Source: Candidatus Nitrosopelagicus sp. (GTDB lineage Archaea; Thermoproteota; Nitrososphaeria; Nitrososphaerales; Nitrosopumilaceae). Taken from it: DNA of 64,000 nucleotides. Position numbers and translations under genes: made by a program. The DNA is taken from positions 124,683 to 188,682 of the forward strand of contig JAOMCX010000001.1 of NCBI GenBank assembly GCA_028345195.1, read 5' to 3'. Position 1 is the stretch's first letter. The number at the start of each line of letters is the position of its first letter. Shown here in pieces: positions 1 to 8,366 of this stretch. The notes below the pieces were generated by a model. That model had not been told where the DNA came from and did no database searches. It worked only from the letters and a program-made list of their open reading frames with translations.

Positions 1-480
1 AAATGCATAATGGCCTTTTATTTCAGAAACTGTTTTCATGATTGTATCTTTAACATTTTTTGTAGATTCATAATTTTTTTGAAGCAAGTTTGCAATTATT
101 TCACTATCTGTCTCACTTTTGAAATTATATCCGTCATCCTCTAATTGTTTTTTTAGTTCTTCAAAATTTTCTATTATTCCATTATGCACTATTGCAATTT
201 TTCCAGAATTACTTGGATGTGGGTGTGCATTAAGATCTGTAACTTTTCCATGAGTGGCCCATCTAGTATGACCTATGCCTATTTTACCTGGTAATGTGTC
301 TAGTTGAAATTTAGAATTTACCTCGGTTACTTTACCAATTCCTTTTTTTAATTCAATATGATTTTCTGATTCTGTTGCAACTCCTACGCTATCATATCCT
401 CTATACTCCATTCTTTTCAATCCCTTTACAATAATTGGAGCTGCAATTTCATTTCCAGAAAAGCCGATAATTGAACACAT
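1..480 (-). CDS. glmS: Glutamine--fructose-6-phosphate aminotransferase, N-terminal part (cut by window edge)
   Basis: Reading leftwards from the ATG at 480, the first residues are MCSIIGFSGNE, followed by YRGYDSVG, GHTRWATHG and HPHPSNSGKIAIVHNGIIEN. These are hallmarks of the class II glutamine amidotransferase domain of GlmS; Cys2 is the N-terminal nucleophile exposed after Met removal. The enzyme makes glucosamine-6-phosphate from fructose-6-phosphate and glutamine, the first step to UDP-GlcNAc and N-glycans. Only about 160 residues lie in the window, and the sugar-isomerase domains are beyond position 1. It follows rps13-rps4 on the same strand with a 47-bp gap. Confidence 0.93.
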   Translation of the reverse strand, partial: MCSIIGFSGNEIAAPIIVKGLKRMEYRGYDSVGVATESENHIELKKGIGKVTEVNSKFQLDTLPGKIGIGHTRWATHGKVTDLNAHPHPSNSGKIAIVHNGIIENFEELKKQLEDDGYNFKSETDSEIIANLLQKNYESTKNVKDTIMKTVSEIKGHYAF

Positions 481-527
481 TGCATTATGTTTGAAAATAG
501 GGGTATTTACTACTAATGCTACTTTGA

Positions 528-1196
528 TTAGTCTTTTTTAGAATCTTCTTTTGCTTCAGCAACAGGTTCTTCTTTTGCTTCAGCAACAGGTTCTTCTTTT
601 GCTTCAGCAACAGGTTCTACTTTTGCTTCAGCAACAGGTTCTGTTGCAACTTCTATATTTTCTGTCTCAGGACTTCCTAAGTCTGATGTTACTTCTGGTT
701 CTGATAAGATCTTGTTAAAAATTGATTCAGGTGTTAATTTGATGCTGTCTTCTTCTTCAACTTTAACCACATATGATGGTCTATTGATAATTCTATCTCC
801 AATTAAAATATGTCCGTGCGATATTGCTTGTCTTGCTTGGTATGGTGTCTTAAAGAAAAACTTCTTGAAAACAATTGTCTGTAATCTTCTTGCCAATAAA
901 TTTTCAATTTCTAAGTTTAGAACATCGTCTAATGTTGCAGTCTTCTCTACAAGTCCTATACGTGATAATGAATGCATTAGAATTGGTTCTTCCTTTTCTC
1001 TAACTTCTTGTCTTACTGCAAGTAATGAACGTGCTTGATGTCTTAATCTTGATAATTCTGTTCTTGATTTCCAAAGTTCTCTTTTTGTTTTTAGTCCAAA
1101 AGTACCTACTGTCTTTAACTCCTCCATTTTTAATTCAAAATTAAATGGTCTCTTTGGTTTCTTCCAAACTCTTCTGAAATTTTTAGTATCTCCCAT
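528..1196 (-). CDS. rps4: 30S ribosomal protein S4 (uS4) with repetitive acidic tail
   Basis: This is a primary 16S rRNA-binding protein of the small subunit. The N-terminus (MGDTKNFRRVWKKPKRPF) and the S4 RNA-binding domain around residues 100-160 (LLARRLQTIVFKKFF, YQARQAISHGHILIGDR) are typical of archaeal/eukaryotic uS4 (S9e). The usual family length is about 170-180 residues; here 222 residues include a tail of about 50 made of repeated EPVAEAK units. At DNA level the tail holds four 24-bp tandem units (545-640). It lies 7 bp after rps13 in one operon. The expected rps11 does not follow; glmS does. Confidence 0.96.
   Translation of the reverse strand: MGDTKNFRRVWKKPKRPFNFELKMEELKTVGTFGLKTKRELWKSRTELSRLRHQARSLLAVRQEVREKEEPILMHSLSRIGLVEKTATLDDVLNLEIENLLARRLQTIVFKKFFFKTPYQARQAISHGHILIGDRIINRPSYVVKVEEEDSIKLTPESIFNKILSEPEVTSDLGSPETENIEVATEPVAEAKVEPVAEAKEEPVAEAKEEPVAEAKEDSKKD
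545..640 (-). repeat. Four 24-bp tandem repeats inside rps4
   Basis: Units begin at 545, 569, 593 and 617. The first three are identical and the fourth differs by one base. They encode the EPVAEAKE units of the S4 C-terminal tail. The unit length is a multiple of three, so copy-number change by slippage keeps the reading frame. Confidence 0.95.
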
Positions 1197-1203
1197 ATCT
1201 CAT

Positions 1204-1800
1204 CTACTCCTTTTTCTCTGCTGCTGCTGGTTTTGCATCTGCTGCTGGTTTTGCATCTGCTGCTGGTGCTGTACCATCTGCTGCTGGTGCTGCTTCTCCT
1301 TCTACTACAGCTCCTCCACCTGCTGGTGCTCCTGCTCCTCCTTTCGGTAGAACTTTACCACCTTTTGCAACTCCGACTGCGCCTCCTTTACGGCCTGTAC
1401 ATCTTGTACGTTGACCTCTAACTTTTAATCCATACATGTGTCTGTAACCTCTCCAACTGAAAAGATTCTTTTCTCTTTCTATATCATTTCTAATGTTAAA
1501 TGCAATATCTGATGTGACAAAATGTAAATCTTCGCCTGTTAGAATATCTTGCCTTCTATTCAAAAACCAGGTTGGAAAATCTGCTGCTTTAGGATTCTCT
1601 ATAATTTTTTCAATTGAAGATATTTGTTCAGTAGTAAGATTACCAATTTTTTGGTGTGGAGAAATTTTTAGAACTTGAAGCATCGAATTTGCAAACATAT
1701 ATCCAATTCCTTTAATCTGATTTAGACCAATTAGCATATTCAATTCTCCATGAATATCGTTTCCCAATATTCTTACCAGATTCTCGTATTGTTCGCTCAA
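1204..1800 (-). CDS. rps13: 30S ribosomal protein S13 (uS13) with alanine-rich tail
   Basis: This is the small-subunit head protein that contacts 16S rRNA and the P-site tRNA. The start [19 protein letters not shown] and the core ([45 protein letters not shown]) are archaeal S13/S18e. The core ends near residue 150. The remaining 48 residues are Gly/Ala/Pro/Lys low-complexity sequence ([10 protein letters not shown], then repeated ADAKPAA units), encoded partly by 18-bp repeats near 1221-1260. It is the first gene of the rps13-rps4 pair in this window. Confidence 0.96.
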   Translation of the reverse strand: MSEQYENLVRILGNDIHGELNMLIGLNQIKGIGYMFANSMLQVLKISPHQKIGNLTTEQISSIEKIIENPKAADFPTWFLNRRQDILTGEDLHFVTSDIAFNIRNDIEREKNLFSWRGYRHMYGLKVRGQRTRCTGRKGGAVGVAKGGKVLPKGGAGAPAGGGAVVEGEAAPAADGTAPAADAKPAADAKPAAAEKKE

Positions 1801-1907
1801 GTAGCAAGATTTTCTATAGCCCCATTAAAAACCATGCTCTATTTTGTGCCTATTTCTCAATTATTCTAATCGAATGGTATTATAACTCAAAATGATGAAT
1901 TTGAATT

Positions 1908-2222
1908 ATGAACGAGTCGGATGAACATACTCAGAAAATTTTAGATGCTGTTTTTGATGAAAATATATCTGAGATCTTAGCTGAAATGGAAACTTCACCG
2001 AAAAAGTGTGAATTCTTAACTGAAAAGTTTGAGATTACTCCTAATGACTTGGATGAAAAATTGTCTTTTCTTATACAACATGAATTTGTTGGAAAAACTG
2101 GATCTGATTCTCAAGCTGAATATTCTGTCGATTCAAAAAAACTGGCAAACTTGATGGAAACTGCACATAATTTTGAAAATGTTGATGCAGGTCTAGCAAA
2201 AATGGATGGCTATCTTAACTAA
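1908..2222 (+). CDS. Small acidic protein, winged-helix-like, unknown function
   Basis: The 104-residue protein is helical and acidic. Its middle (KCEFLTEKFEITPNDLDEKLSFLIQHEFVGKTGSDSQAEYSVDSKKL) has the pattern of a small winged helix: helix, turn, recognition-like helix, then a beta wing reading VGKTG...AEYSVD. I do not recognise a named family. A TATTATAA box at about 1880-1887 fits a leaderless start at 1908. It is divergent from rps13 and converges with the next gene, overlapping it by 8 bp. DNA binding is an inference. Confidence 0.75.
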   Translation: MNESDEHTQKILDAVFDENISEILAEMETSPKKCEFLTEKFEITPNDLDEKLSFLIQHEFVGKTGSDSQAEYSVDSKKLANLMETAHNFENVDAGLAKMDGYLN

Positions 2223-2721
2223 ATTTATTTTTTCTCTGTTTAATTATCATAAATCCAATTACAGCAACTCCGATCATTCCTAATACGATAACAATAAACC
2301 CTGCAATTGAAATTGTAACTCCTGTTGAATCTGGCACATGACCAATTCCTCCAACTAATGGTATCTCTTCTGATTCTTCAGTACTAATGATTAATGTGTA
2401 AGTTCCTGGACTATCAATCTCAAAATTATCTTCAAATGAATTTCTACTAATTGATACATCTCTAATCTCATCTTGAGATGGATCTATAACACTAGCTGAA
2501 ATATCATATTCTTTTCCTTCTATGGTCTGAACTGCATAAACACCTTGTGTGTTGATTTCCGGATCTAATTCTGATTTTATTTCTAATTGAGTTAGTGAAT
2601 CAATTTTTCCTTCTTCTATAACTAAATCACCTGTAATCGTTTGAGAACCATAAATTAGTAACATTGCTCCAATTGCTATCATAATTCCAACAATTACCAA
2701 ATATTTTGTCAAATTTGACAT
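2215..2721 (-). CDS. Membrane-anchored extracellular beta-domain protein, unknown
   Basis: The 168-residue protein has an N-terminal membrane segment or uncleaved signal (LVIVGIMIAIGAMLLIYGS), an approximately 110-residue acidic extracellular domain of alternating beta strands (GTYTLIIST and similar), and a C-terminal membrane helix (SIAGFIVIVLGMIGVAVIGFMII) ending in a basic KQRKNKFS tail. The topology is two membrane passes with an outside loop, resembling small emp24-like or Ig-like thaumarchaeal surface proteins. Function is not recognised. Its end overlaps the end of the convergent gene at 1908-2222. Confidence 0.75.
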   Translation of the reverse strand: MSNLTKYLVIVGIMIAIGAMLLIYGSQTITGDLVIEEGKIDSLTQLEIKSELDPEINTQGVYAVQTIEGKEYDISASVIDPSQDEIRDVSISRNSFEDNFEIDSPGTYTLIISTEESEEIPLVGGIGHVPDSTGVTISIAGFIVIVLGMIGVAVIGFMIIKQRKNKFS

Positions 2722-2792
2722 AAATAATTTCTACTTTTCATGGATAAATCTGTATTTGTCATGACTACAAAATTTAGTTATGGCTAAAAAAG

Positions 2793-2806
2793 TTAGCCTA
2801 GGCTAA
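2793..2806. promoter_or_regulatory. DtxR/MntR-like operator palindrome before the copper oxidase gene
   Basis: TTAGCCTAGGCTAA is a perfect 14-bp palindrome. It sits directly upstream of a TATATATATA box (about 2811-2820) and 33 bp before the start codon at 2839. A related half-site pair (TTTAG...GGCTAAA) lies just upstream at 2773-2788. The word resembles the TTAGGNTAGCCTAA-type sites bound by DtxR/IdeR/MntR metal-dependent repressors. Metal control is inferred from the site and from the metal-related genes downstream. Confidence 0.6.
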
Positions 2807-2807
2807 A

Positions 2808-2820
2808 TTTTATATATATA
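2808..2820 (+). promoter_or_regulatory. TATA box of the copper oxidase-ZIP operon
   Basis: The AT-rich TTTATATATATA stretch lies about 20-30 bp before the ATG at 2839. This is the spacing expected for an archaeal TATA box and a leaderless or near-leaderless transcript. It abuts the palindrome at 2793-2806, so a bound repressor would block TBP/TFB. Confidence 0.65.
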
Positions 2821-2838
2821 CTGAATTATAGTTCGAAT

Positions 2839-3906
2839 ATGCAAAGTACAATTCAATCTACTAAAATGTTCTATATTCTTATAGGCATAGTAGCTGTTTC
2901 AAGTTTGTATTTTGTAGTACCTGGTGTAATCGTAGCAGAAGAATCCCCTAGAACTTTTCTCACTCATACAGGGTTGGTTATACAAACAACTGGTGATGTA
3001 ATTGATCCTATTGGTTATGACGGCGAAGCCTTGGATTTTGACCCTGATAAATTCATGAAAGAATTTGATTATGGTGAGGTCACTGTTTTAGATGATGGAA
3101 CTATTCTGCGTGAATACTACATTACTGCAAGAGATGATCAAATTATGGAAGTATCTCCAGGTGTATTTTACAATGTGTGGACATTCAATGATTCTGTACC
3201 TGGACCAACTATTCGTGCAACAGAAGGAGACTTGGTAAGAATTCATTTCACAAATGAAGGTTCAAAACCACACAGTTTGCATTTCCACGGAATTCACAAA
3301 GCAGAGATGGATGGTGTATTTGAAAGCATAGGAACTGGTGGTCAATTTACTTATGAATTCTATGCAGAACCTGTAGGTTTACACCTCTATCATTGTCATG
3401 TTCATCCGGTTGAGGAACATATCAATCATGGTCTTTATGGTGCCTATATTGTAGATCCAAAAGAACCTCGTGAACCTGCTGATGAATTTGTATTTGTTTT
3501 GAACGGTTTTGATACTGATTTTGATGGCGAAAATAATTTCTATGCTGCAAACACCATTCCATTTTATTATCAACATCACCCAATTGAAATTAATGCAAAT
3601 CAAAACATACGTGCATACGTTGTAAATATTTTAGAGTTTGATGCAGTAAATAATTTCCATTTACATGGAACTTTATTCCACCACTATCCTGCTGGCACTG
3701 ACACTGTACCATCTGGTTATAATGATATGCTGACAATGTCTCAAGGTGATAGACAAATTCTAGAGTTTAATTACAAATATCCTGGATTGTACATGTTCCA
3801 TGCACATAACACAGAATTTTCAGAAAAAGGTTGGGTCAGTTCATTTCTTGTAAAAGAAAATACTGGTAATTTTGATACACAAGTAGAGTATGATGACATC
3901 ATCTAA
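2839..3906 (+). CDS. Two-domain multicopper oxidase
   Basis: This exported copper protein has an N-terminal signal or anchor (MFYILIGIVAVSSLYFVVPG) and two cupredoxin domains. Domain 1 carries HSLHFHGIH and LYHCHVHPVEEH, which supply trinuclear-centre histidines and the Cys-His type-1 copper ligands. Domain 2 carries NFHLHGTLFHH and MFHAHNTEFSEKGW with no Cys. A type-1 site only in domain 1 matches the layout called type C two-domain oxidases (laccase/nitrite reductase lineage). At 355 residues the length fits. Its stop lies 17 bp inside the ZIP gene, so the two are co-translated. The substrate is unknown; Cu(I) or another metal or nitrogen compound is possible. Confidence 0.9.
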   Translation: MQSTIQSTKMFYILIGIVAVSSLYFVVPGVIVAEESPRTFLTHTGLVIQTTGDVIDPIGYDGEALDFDPDKFMKEFDYGEVTVLDDGTILREYYITARDDQIMEVSPGVFYNVWTFNDSVPGPTIRATEGDLVRIHFTNEGSKPHSLHFHGIHKAEMDGVFESIGTGGQFTYEFYAEPVGLHLYHCHVHPVEEHINHGLYGAYIVDPKEPREPADEFVFVLNGFDTDFDGENNFYAANTIPFYYQHHPIEINANQNIRAYVVNILEFDAVNNFHLHGTLFHHYPAGTDTVPSGYNDMLTMSQGDRQILEFNYKYPGLYMFHAHNTEFSEKGWVSSFLVKENTGNFDTQVEYDDII

Positions 3907-5056
3907 ACCTGTACTTGCAATTAGTGCTATTGCACCAATTGTATTATTAATTATTATGATTGCATTTCTTTTAGGTCCTGCATCATCATTTTTACAATTT
4001 GGTGTTGTACTTCCTGAAGTATCAATTGAAAAAATTGAATTTATTGAAAATGAAATACAAGCCACTGTAAGAAACACTGGTCCAATTGATGTGGATGTTG
4101 TATTAGCAGATGTGAATGATCGAATTCAACCTGCGGCAATAGAACCTGATATTTCATTAAAACGATTTGAGACTGCACTTGTAAGAATTCCTTTTGATTG
4201 GAATGAAGGCCAACCTTATGAAATTGGTGTCACAATTAGTGATGGTACAAGATTTGCTAAGGGAATTGACGCAGCATTTCCTGCACTTGAGCCAAACGTA
4301 GACTTGTTTGTATTTTTAGGAATGATTGGATTTTTGATAGGCGTAGTCCCAATAATGATTGGTCTTTTGTGGTATCCATTTATCAAGAAACTAGGGAAAA
4401 ACACGTTTAATTTCTTTTTGGCATTCACTATGGGGCTGTTAGTATTTCTCGGAATTGACGCAGTAATTGAGGCTAGTGAAATATCTGAGAATCATCTTTC
4501 ATCAATTTTTAATGGTGAACTTCTAATTGCAACCGTAGTAATCTTATCATTTTTGGCTTTGTATGGAATAGGTAAACAATTAACCAAAAAAATAGAGTTT
4601 TCAAAATTATCTCAAGGATTAGCAATATCTCTAATGATTGCTATTGGTATTGGATTTCATAATTTAGGTGAGGGATTGGCTGTAGGTGCGGCTATCGCTC
4701 TTGGAGAGGTTGCTTTGAGTACTTTTTTGATTGTTGGATTTGCTACTCATAATACAACTGAAGGATTGGCAATTGCAGCTCCATTAACTAAATCAAAAGC
4801 CAAAATATTCAAAATGATTGGTCTTGGACTGATTGCTGGCGTTCCCGCAATTTTTGGATGTTGGGTTGGTGGTTTCTCATTTTCACCGTTATTCACTTTG
4901 ATTTTTCTTGCAATCGGGGCTGGTGCAATTTTCCAAGTTGTATTATCAATTTTCCAATACATGAAAGAGAAATCTGACATATTATCAAATACTTCACTAT
5001 TTGCAGGAGTATCTGCAGGACTGATTGTCATGTATTTGACTAGTGTGATAATATAA
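3890..5056 (+). CDS. ZIP-family metal transporter with N-terminal extracellular domain
   Basis: This membrane protein is predicted to import divalent metal. Residues 7-30 form a membrane helix, followed by an approximately 90-residue beta domain outside (EIQATVRNTGPIDVDVV). A polytopic ZIP core of about 250 residues follows, with the family metal motifs HNLGEGLAVG and HNTTEGLAIA in adjacent helices. The N-terminal extension is not part of ordinary ZIP proteins. It overlaps the end of the multicopper oxidase gene by 17 bp, suggesting linked oxidation and metal uptake or homeostasis. Start choice between 3890 and 3893 (MM) is open. Confidence 0.88.
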   Translation: MMTSSKPVLAISAIAPIVLLIIMIAFLLGPASSFLQFGVVLPEVSIEKIEFIENEIQATVRNTGPIDVDVVLADVNDRIQPAAIEPDISLKRFETALVRIPFDWNEGQPYEIGVTISDGTRFAKGIDAAFPALEPNVDLFVFLGMIGFLIGVVPIMIGLLWYPFIKKLGKNTFNFFLAFTMGLLVFLGIDAVIEASEISENHLSSIFNGELLIATVVILSFLALYGIGKQLTKKIEFSKLSQGLAISLMIAIGIGFHNLGEGLAVGAAIALGEVALSTFLIVGFATHNTTEGLAIAAPLTKSKAKIFKMIGLGLIAGVPAIFGCWVGGFSFSPLFTLIFLAIGAGAIFQVVLSIFQYMKEKSDILSNTSLFAGVSAGLIVMYLTSVII

Positions 5057-5193
5057 TCGATAAATTGTACTTGATATCGCCAAAAATCCAATACGTTTTA
5101 TACTAAATCCATTTTTATGAATAAAAATTATCTAGTTTTTGTCAAATTTTTTATCAATAATTAATAAATACCACTTTGCAACAGAAATTTCAA

Positions 5194-6162
5194 ATGAAAA
5201 TTGTTGTATCTGGTGCAATTTTGCTATTGATGTTTTCAATAATATCATTCGGAATGCCAACTTTTGTAAATGCACAATCTACTGAGTTTCCATTAACTGT
5301 ATCTACTGATTATCCTGGTTATGCAGAAAACAGTGAAATAATAATTTCGGGTATAGTCAAAGAATCTTCCTTATCTGAATATCCTACTCCTATTACTTTG
5401 ATGATTGTATCTCCTGATGAAAATATAGTTTCAATAAAACAACTAAATCTTGATTCAAATAATGAATTTTCTACAACATTAGTCGCTGGCGGTCCACTTT
5501 GGAAAGCTGGCGGTGATTATACTGTAAAAGCAAATTATGGTCCACAGAAAGCAGAAACCACTTTCAATTATGCAGGTGGCAGCGGCTCAATTACTGCATC
5601 ACCTCCACCACCACCTGAACCAACACCTGTGCCAGAACCGGTTATTGAAGAACCAGTAGCAGTTATTGAAGAACCAGTAGCAGTTATTGAACCAGAACCA
5701 GAACCAGAACCAGAACCACAAGCACTATGTGGTGAGGGAACTGTAATGAAAGATGGTAAATGTGTTGCAGAACAAAAAGAGGGTGGAGGATGTCTAATCG
5801 CAACTGCAGCATTTGGTTCTGAAATGGCACCACAAGTTCAATTCTTAAGAGAAATTAGAGATAACACTGTAATGACAACACAATCCGGTACAGCATTCAT
5901 GACCGGCTTCAACCAATTCTACTACTCTTTCTCACCTTATGTAGCAGATTATGAAAGAGAAAACCCAGTCTTCAAAGAAGCAGTCAAAGTTACACTAACT
6001 CCAATGTTAACATCACTAACACTACTCAACTATGTTGAAGTTGACACTGAAGAAGAAATGTTAGGATACGGAATTAGTATAATTCTACTTAACATCGGAA
6101 TGTACTTTGTAGCCCCGGCAGCAGCAATCATTGCAATAAAGAACCGACTAAATCGCAATTAA
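5194..6162 (+). CDS. Secreted protein with Ig-like domain, proline/glutamate linker and CFI-box C-terminus
   Basis: I chose the ATG at 5194, which begins a clean signal peptide (MKIVVSGAILLLMFSII...VNAQ); a TTG at 5176 is also in frame. An approximately 100-residue beta domain (PLTVSTDYPGYAENSEIIISG) follows, resembling the N-terminal domains of the PEFG proteins at 12182-14798. Next comes a linker of EEPVAVI and EPEP repeats, then CGEGTVMKDGKCV and GGGCLIATAAFGSEMAP. The last is the CFI box (CFI-box-CTERM) seen at the C-termini of archaeal and bacterial surface proteins. A terminal membrane helix (GISIILLNIGMYFVAPAAAIIAI) anchors it. Function is likely surface-structural or adhesive. Confidence 0.82.
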   Translation: MKIVVSGAILLLMFSIISFGMPTFVNAQSTEFPLTVSTDYPGYAENSEIIISGIVKESSLSEYPTPITLMIVSPDENIVSIKQLNLDSNNEFSTTLVAGGPLWKAGGDYTVKANYGPQKAETTFNYAGGSGSITASPPPPPEPTPVPEPVIEEPVAVIEEPVAVIEPEPEPEPEPQALCGEGTVMKDGKCVAEQKEGGGCLIATAAFGSEMAPQVQFLREIRDNTVMTTQSGTAFMTGFNQFYYSFSPYVADYERENPVFKEAVKVTLTPMLTSLTLLNYVEVDTEEEMLGYGISIILLNIGMYFVAPAAAIIAIKNRLNRN

Positions 6163-6191
6163 GTTATATATTCAAAGGATTGAGTATCGTT

Positions 6192-6515
6192 ATGAACATT
6201 GAATATGAAGAGTTTAACAATACAGAAGATTTGTTGTTATATCTTTCATCTGTTGCACCACCAATGAAAAACTTCATGCCAATTAATTCTTACAAAGGAT
6301 TCATTTGCTCTTTCATTCCATTAAGTCAATCCGGTGGCGATCTATTTCTAATGTTATATGCAAAAGGTGAACTTGAAACAGGAATTCATGAATTTGATAT
6401 TAAAACTCGTTCAGTTACTAAAGTTGAAGCAATTGAACGTGCAGACAAGACATACTTTATTGTGATGACACCAAAAAGAAATACAATTGCTGATAAAGCA
6501 ATTGAAAACATGTAA
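6192..6515 (+). CDS. Small conserved-looking protein of unknown function
   Basis: The 107-residue soluble protein starts MNIEYEEFNNTEDLL; an in-frame TTG at 6180 is the alternative. It shows alternating strands and helices with no Cys pair, membrane helix or recognised motif; GGDLFLMLYAKGELETGIHEFDI suggests a beta sheet core. It lies 29 bp after the CFI-box gene on the same strand and could be co-transcribed with it. Confidence 0.65.
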   Translation: MNIEYEEFNNTEDLLLYLSSVAPPMKNFMPINSYKGFICSFIPLSQSGGDLFLMLYAKGELETGIHEFDIKTRSVTKVEAIERADKTYFIVMTPKRNTIADKAIENM

Positions 6516-6516
6516 A

Positions 6517-6708
6517 CTAATTTCTTTTTTTAAATTTTCCTAACTTTATCAATCCAATTAAAATACACAGAATGCTAATTAGCATTCCAACTATTCCAAA
6601 CAAATAATGCCCCATAATGAATCCTGCAATTATTGTAATTACAAATAATGCCGATCCAAAAATGAATGAAATAATTATTACGAATAAATTTGCTTTATCT
6701 AATTCCAT
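6517..6708 (-). CDS. Small two-helix membrane protein
   Basis: The 63-residue protein is nearly all membrane: LFVIIISFIFGSALFVITIIAGFIMG and LFGIVGMLISILCILIGLI, with a short loop and a KLGKFKKRN basic tail. No family is recognised. It ends 1 bp from the convergent gene at 6515 and lies 10 bp after the radical SAM gene on the same strand, so it may share its mRNA. Confidence 0.6.
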   Translation of the reverse strand: MELDKANLFVIIISFIFGSALFVITIIAGFIMGHYLFGIVGMLISILCILIGLIKLGKFKKRN

Positions 6709-6718
6709 GAGAAAACTT

Positions 6719-8296
6719 CTAGAGTTTCTTTGTAATCATTTTTTGTGAAGAAACTGATCTACTTCTAGAGTATTTCTCAATTATTTCCTCTGGTGTTCTT
6801 CCATTGAATAGATCTTTACACAATCCTCTCAAATATCTCATAATTGCCCATGTTCCTGCTTTGAGTATTCCGTACATGAAAATCTTCATTGGTGGACCAT
6901 ATGTTTTATTTCTTAGTATGATGGGAATAATGTCATTAATTACGCGTAAGTTATTCTCCCAACATCTCCAGAACAATGTAAATTGTGCTTCATTCAAGTT
7001 TCCGAAATGCATTGAATTTTTCTCACTAAAGTCTTGGTAAAGAAGTGGTGCAACCAATCCTCTAAAGTTCATTGTTCTAAAGTCATTCATCATATCGATT
7101 GTAAATTGACTGTCATCAGGTGTTTCATCTGGCCATCCGATAATTATTGTTGCAGCTGGGAACCAATGATTATCATTTAGAATTTTTGCTCCTTCTCTAA
7201 CCACACTTCCCCATTCTTCGGTAGCAAATGGTCTTGTCTTAACACCTAGATGTTTCTTCACCATTGAAGGTGACACTGTTTCAATACCTAGATTAGTTGC
7301 AAGCCATCTGCCTGTTTCATGTTGTCTATTAACATCTGCAATGTTTCTCATTAATTGAGGATCTGCTGCAACTGCTGAAAATGTCATATGTGTTGTACCG
7401 ATAAAGTTTGCACCCATGCCTTTGAGGCCTTTCCATAAATCTGTAATTGCATCTCTATTTGGAATGAAATCTTTGTTATCACATCCATAAAGCAACATTT
7501 CATCAGAATGAAGCCAAACTGAGTCGAATCCATAATCTAAGTTAACTTTTGCTTCTCTCTGTAATCGTTCTATTGATAGGTCTTTTTTAGAACGTTTGTT
7601 AACATCACAAAAATCACATCCTCTTCCACATCCTCTCATTGCTTCAATTAGAGAATTAACGGTAGGTTTTGTAATTTCTGGAATGTTTTGTATATTTTTA
7701 ACAAAACAATGCATTAATTCTGGTGCATCACCTTTTTCTAAATCATGAAATAAATCTAATGCAAGTTCATCGGCTTCACCAACTACAACTGTATCAATTC
7801 CATGTACCTTCATTCTATCTGATTTCGCTAATTCCCATGCACCATTTCCTCCAACTACAACTTTGAAATCATATTTCTTTTTTAATTGAATAATTTCTGC
7901 ACACATTTTTTTAAATTTCATTGCAACATACGATAATTTTTCTGGAGCCATTGTTGTTGTAACTGGAGCCATTCCTAAAGGATCCATTACATTAATTCCA
8001 ACAATTTTAGTATCTGGTCCTATAGATTTTGATAAATGCTCTGGATTTGCAACAAGAATGTCTTTTTTGTCATATCCTTGATGTAATGCACTCTCAACTC
8101 TTCTTAATCCGACCTGTGCAACTTTTGCTTCACCTGTAATCGGATCAGTTTCAACTGCTGGACAAAACACTTTATCAAAAACCCATTCTGGAAGAACTTC
8201 GTATGGACCACATGCTATGAATCCATAAAGGAAATTACCTCTATAATTTGTCATTAAACTTCTATCTGCTGTTAATACGATTCTTTTGCCAGACAA
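6719..8296 (-). CDS. B12-binding-type radical SAM protein; candidate GDGT ring synthase (Grs-like)
   Basis: The 525-residue protein has an N-terminal Rossmann-like region (residues about 90-190: TKIVGINVMDP, FKVVVGGNGAWE, DTVVVGEADE) typical of cobalamin-binding domains, but no DxHxxG motif. A radical SAM core with the 4Fe-4S motif CGRGCDFC (CxxxCxxC) follows near residue 220, then barrel motifs such as TTHMTFSAVA and IIIGWPDETPDD, and a C-terminal helical extension. The opening (VLTADRSLMTNYRG...FIACGPYE) resembles my memory of archaeal GrsA/GrsB proteins that form cyclopentane rings in GDGT lipids, including crenarchaeol in thaumarchaea. The radical SAM call is firm; the Grs assignment is tentative. 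Confidence 0.85.
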   Translation of the reverse strand: MSGKRIVLTADRSLMTNYRGNFLYGFIACGPYEVLPEWVFDKVFCPAVETDPITGEAKVAQVGLRRVESALHQGYDKKDILVANPEHLSKSIGPDTKIVGINVMDPLGMAPVTTTMAPEKLSYVAMKFKKMCAEIIQLKKKYDFKVVVGGNGAWELAKSDRMKVHGIDTVVVGEADELALDLFHDLEKGDAPELMHCFVKNIQNIPEITKPTVNSLIEAMRGCGRGCDFCDVNKRSKKDLSIERLQREAKVNLDYGFDSVWLHSDEMLLYGCDNKDFIPNRDAITDLWKGLKGMGANFIGTTHMTFSAVAADPQLMRNIADVNRQHETGRWLATNLGIETVSPSMVKKHLGVKTRPFATEEWGSVVREGAKILNDNHWFPAATIIIGWPDETPDDSQFTIDMMNDFRTMNFRGLVAPLLYQDFSEKNSMHFGNLNEAQFTLFWRCWENNLRVINDIIPIILRNKTYGPPMKIFMYGILKAGTWAIMRYLRGLCKDLFNGRTPEEIIEKYSRSRSVSSQKMITKKL

Positions 8297-8366
8297 CTCT
8301 AACCTTTCCCTCTACCTATGATATATATCGTTTACGAGATTTTCCAAGACCAAATCTGATAATTCT

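Noticed and set aside
545..640. Short tandem repeats that could suggest a CRISPR
   Set aside because: Units are contiguous without spacers and lie in frame in rps4; no cas genes.
1233..1421. Leucine-rich frame opposite rps13
   Set aside because: It is the antisense of the alanine-rich tail of S13; composition artefact.
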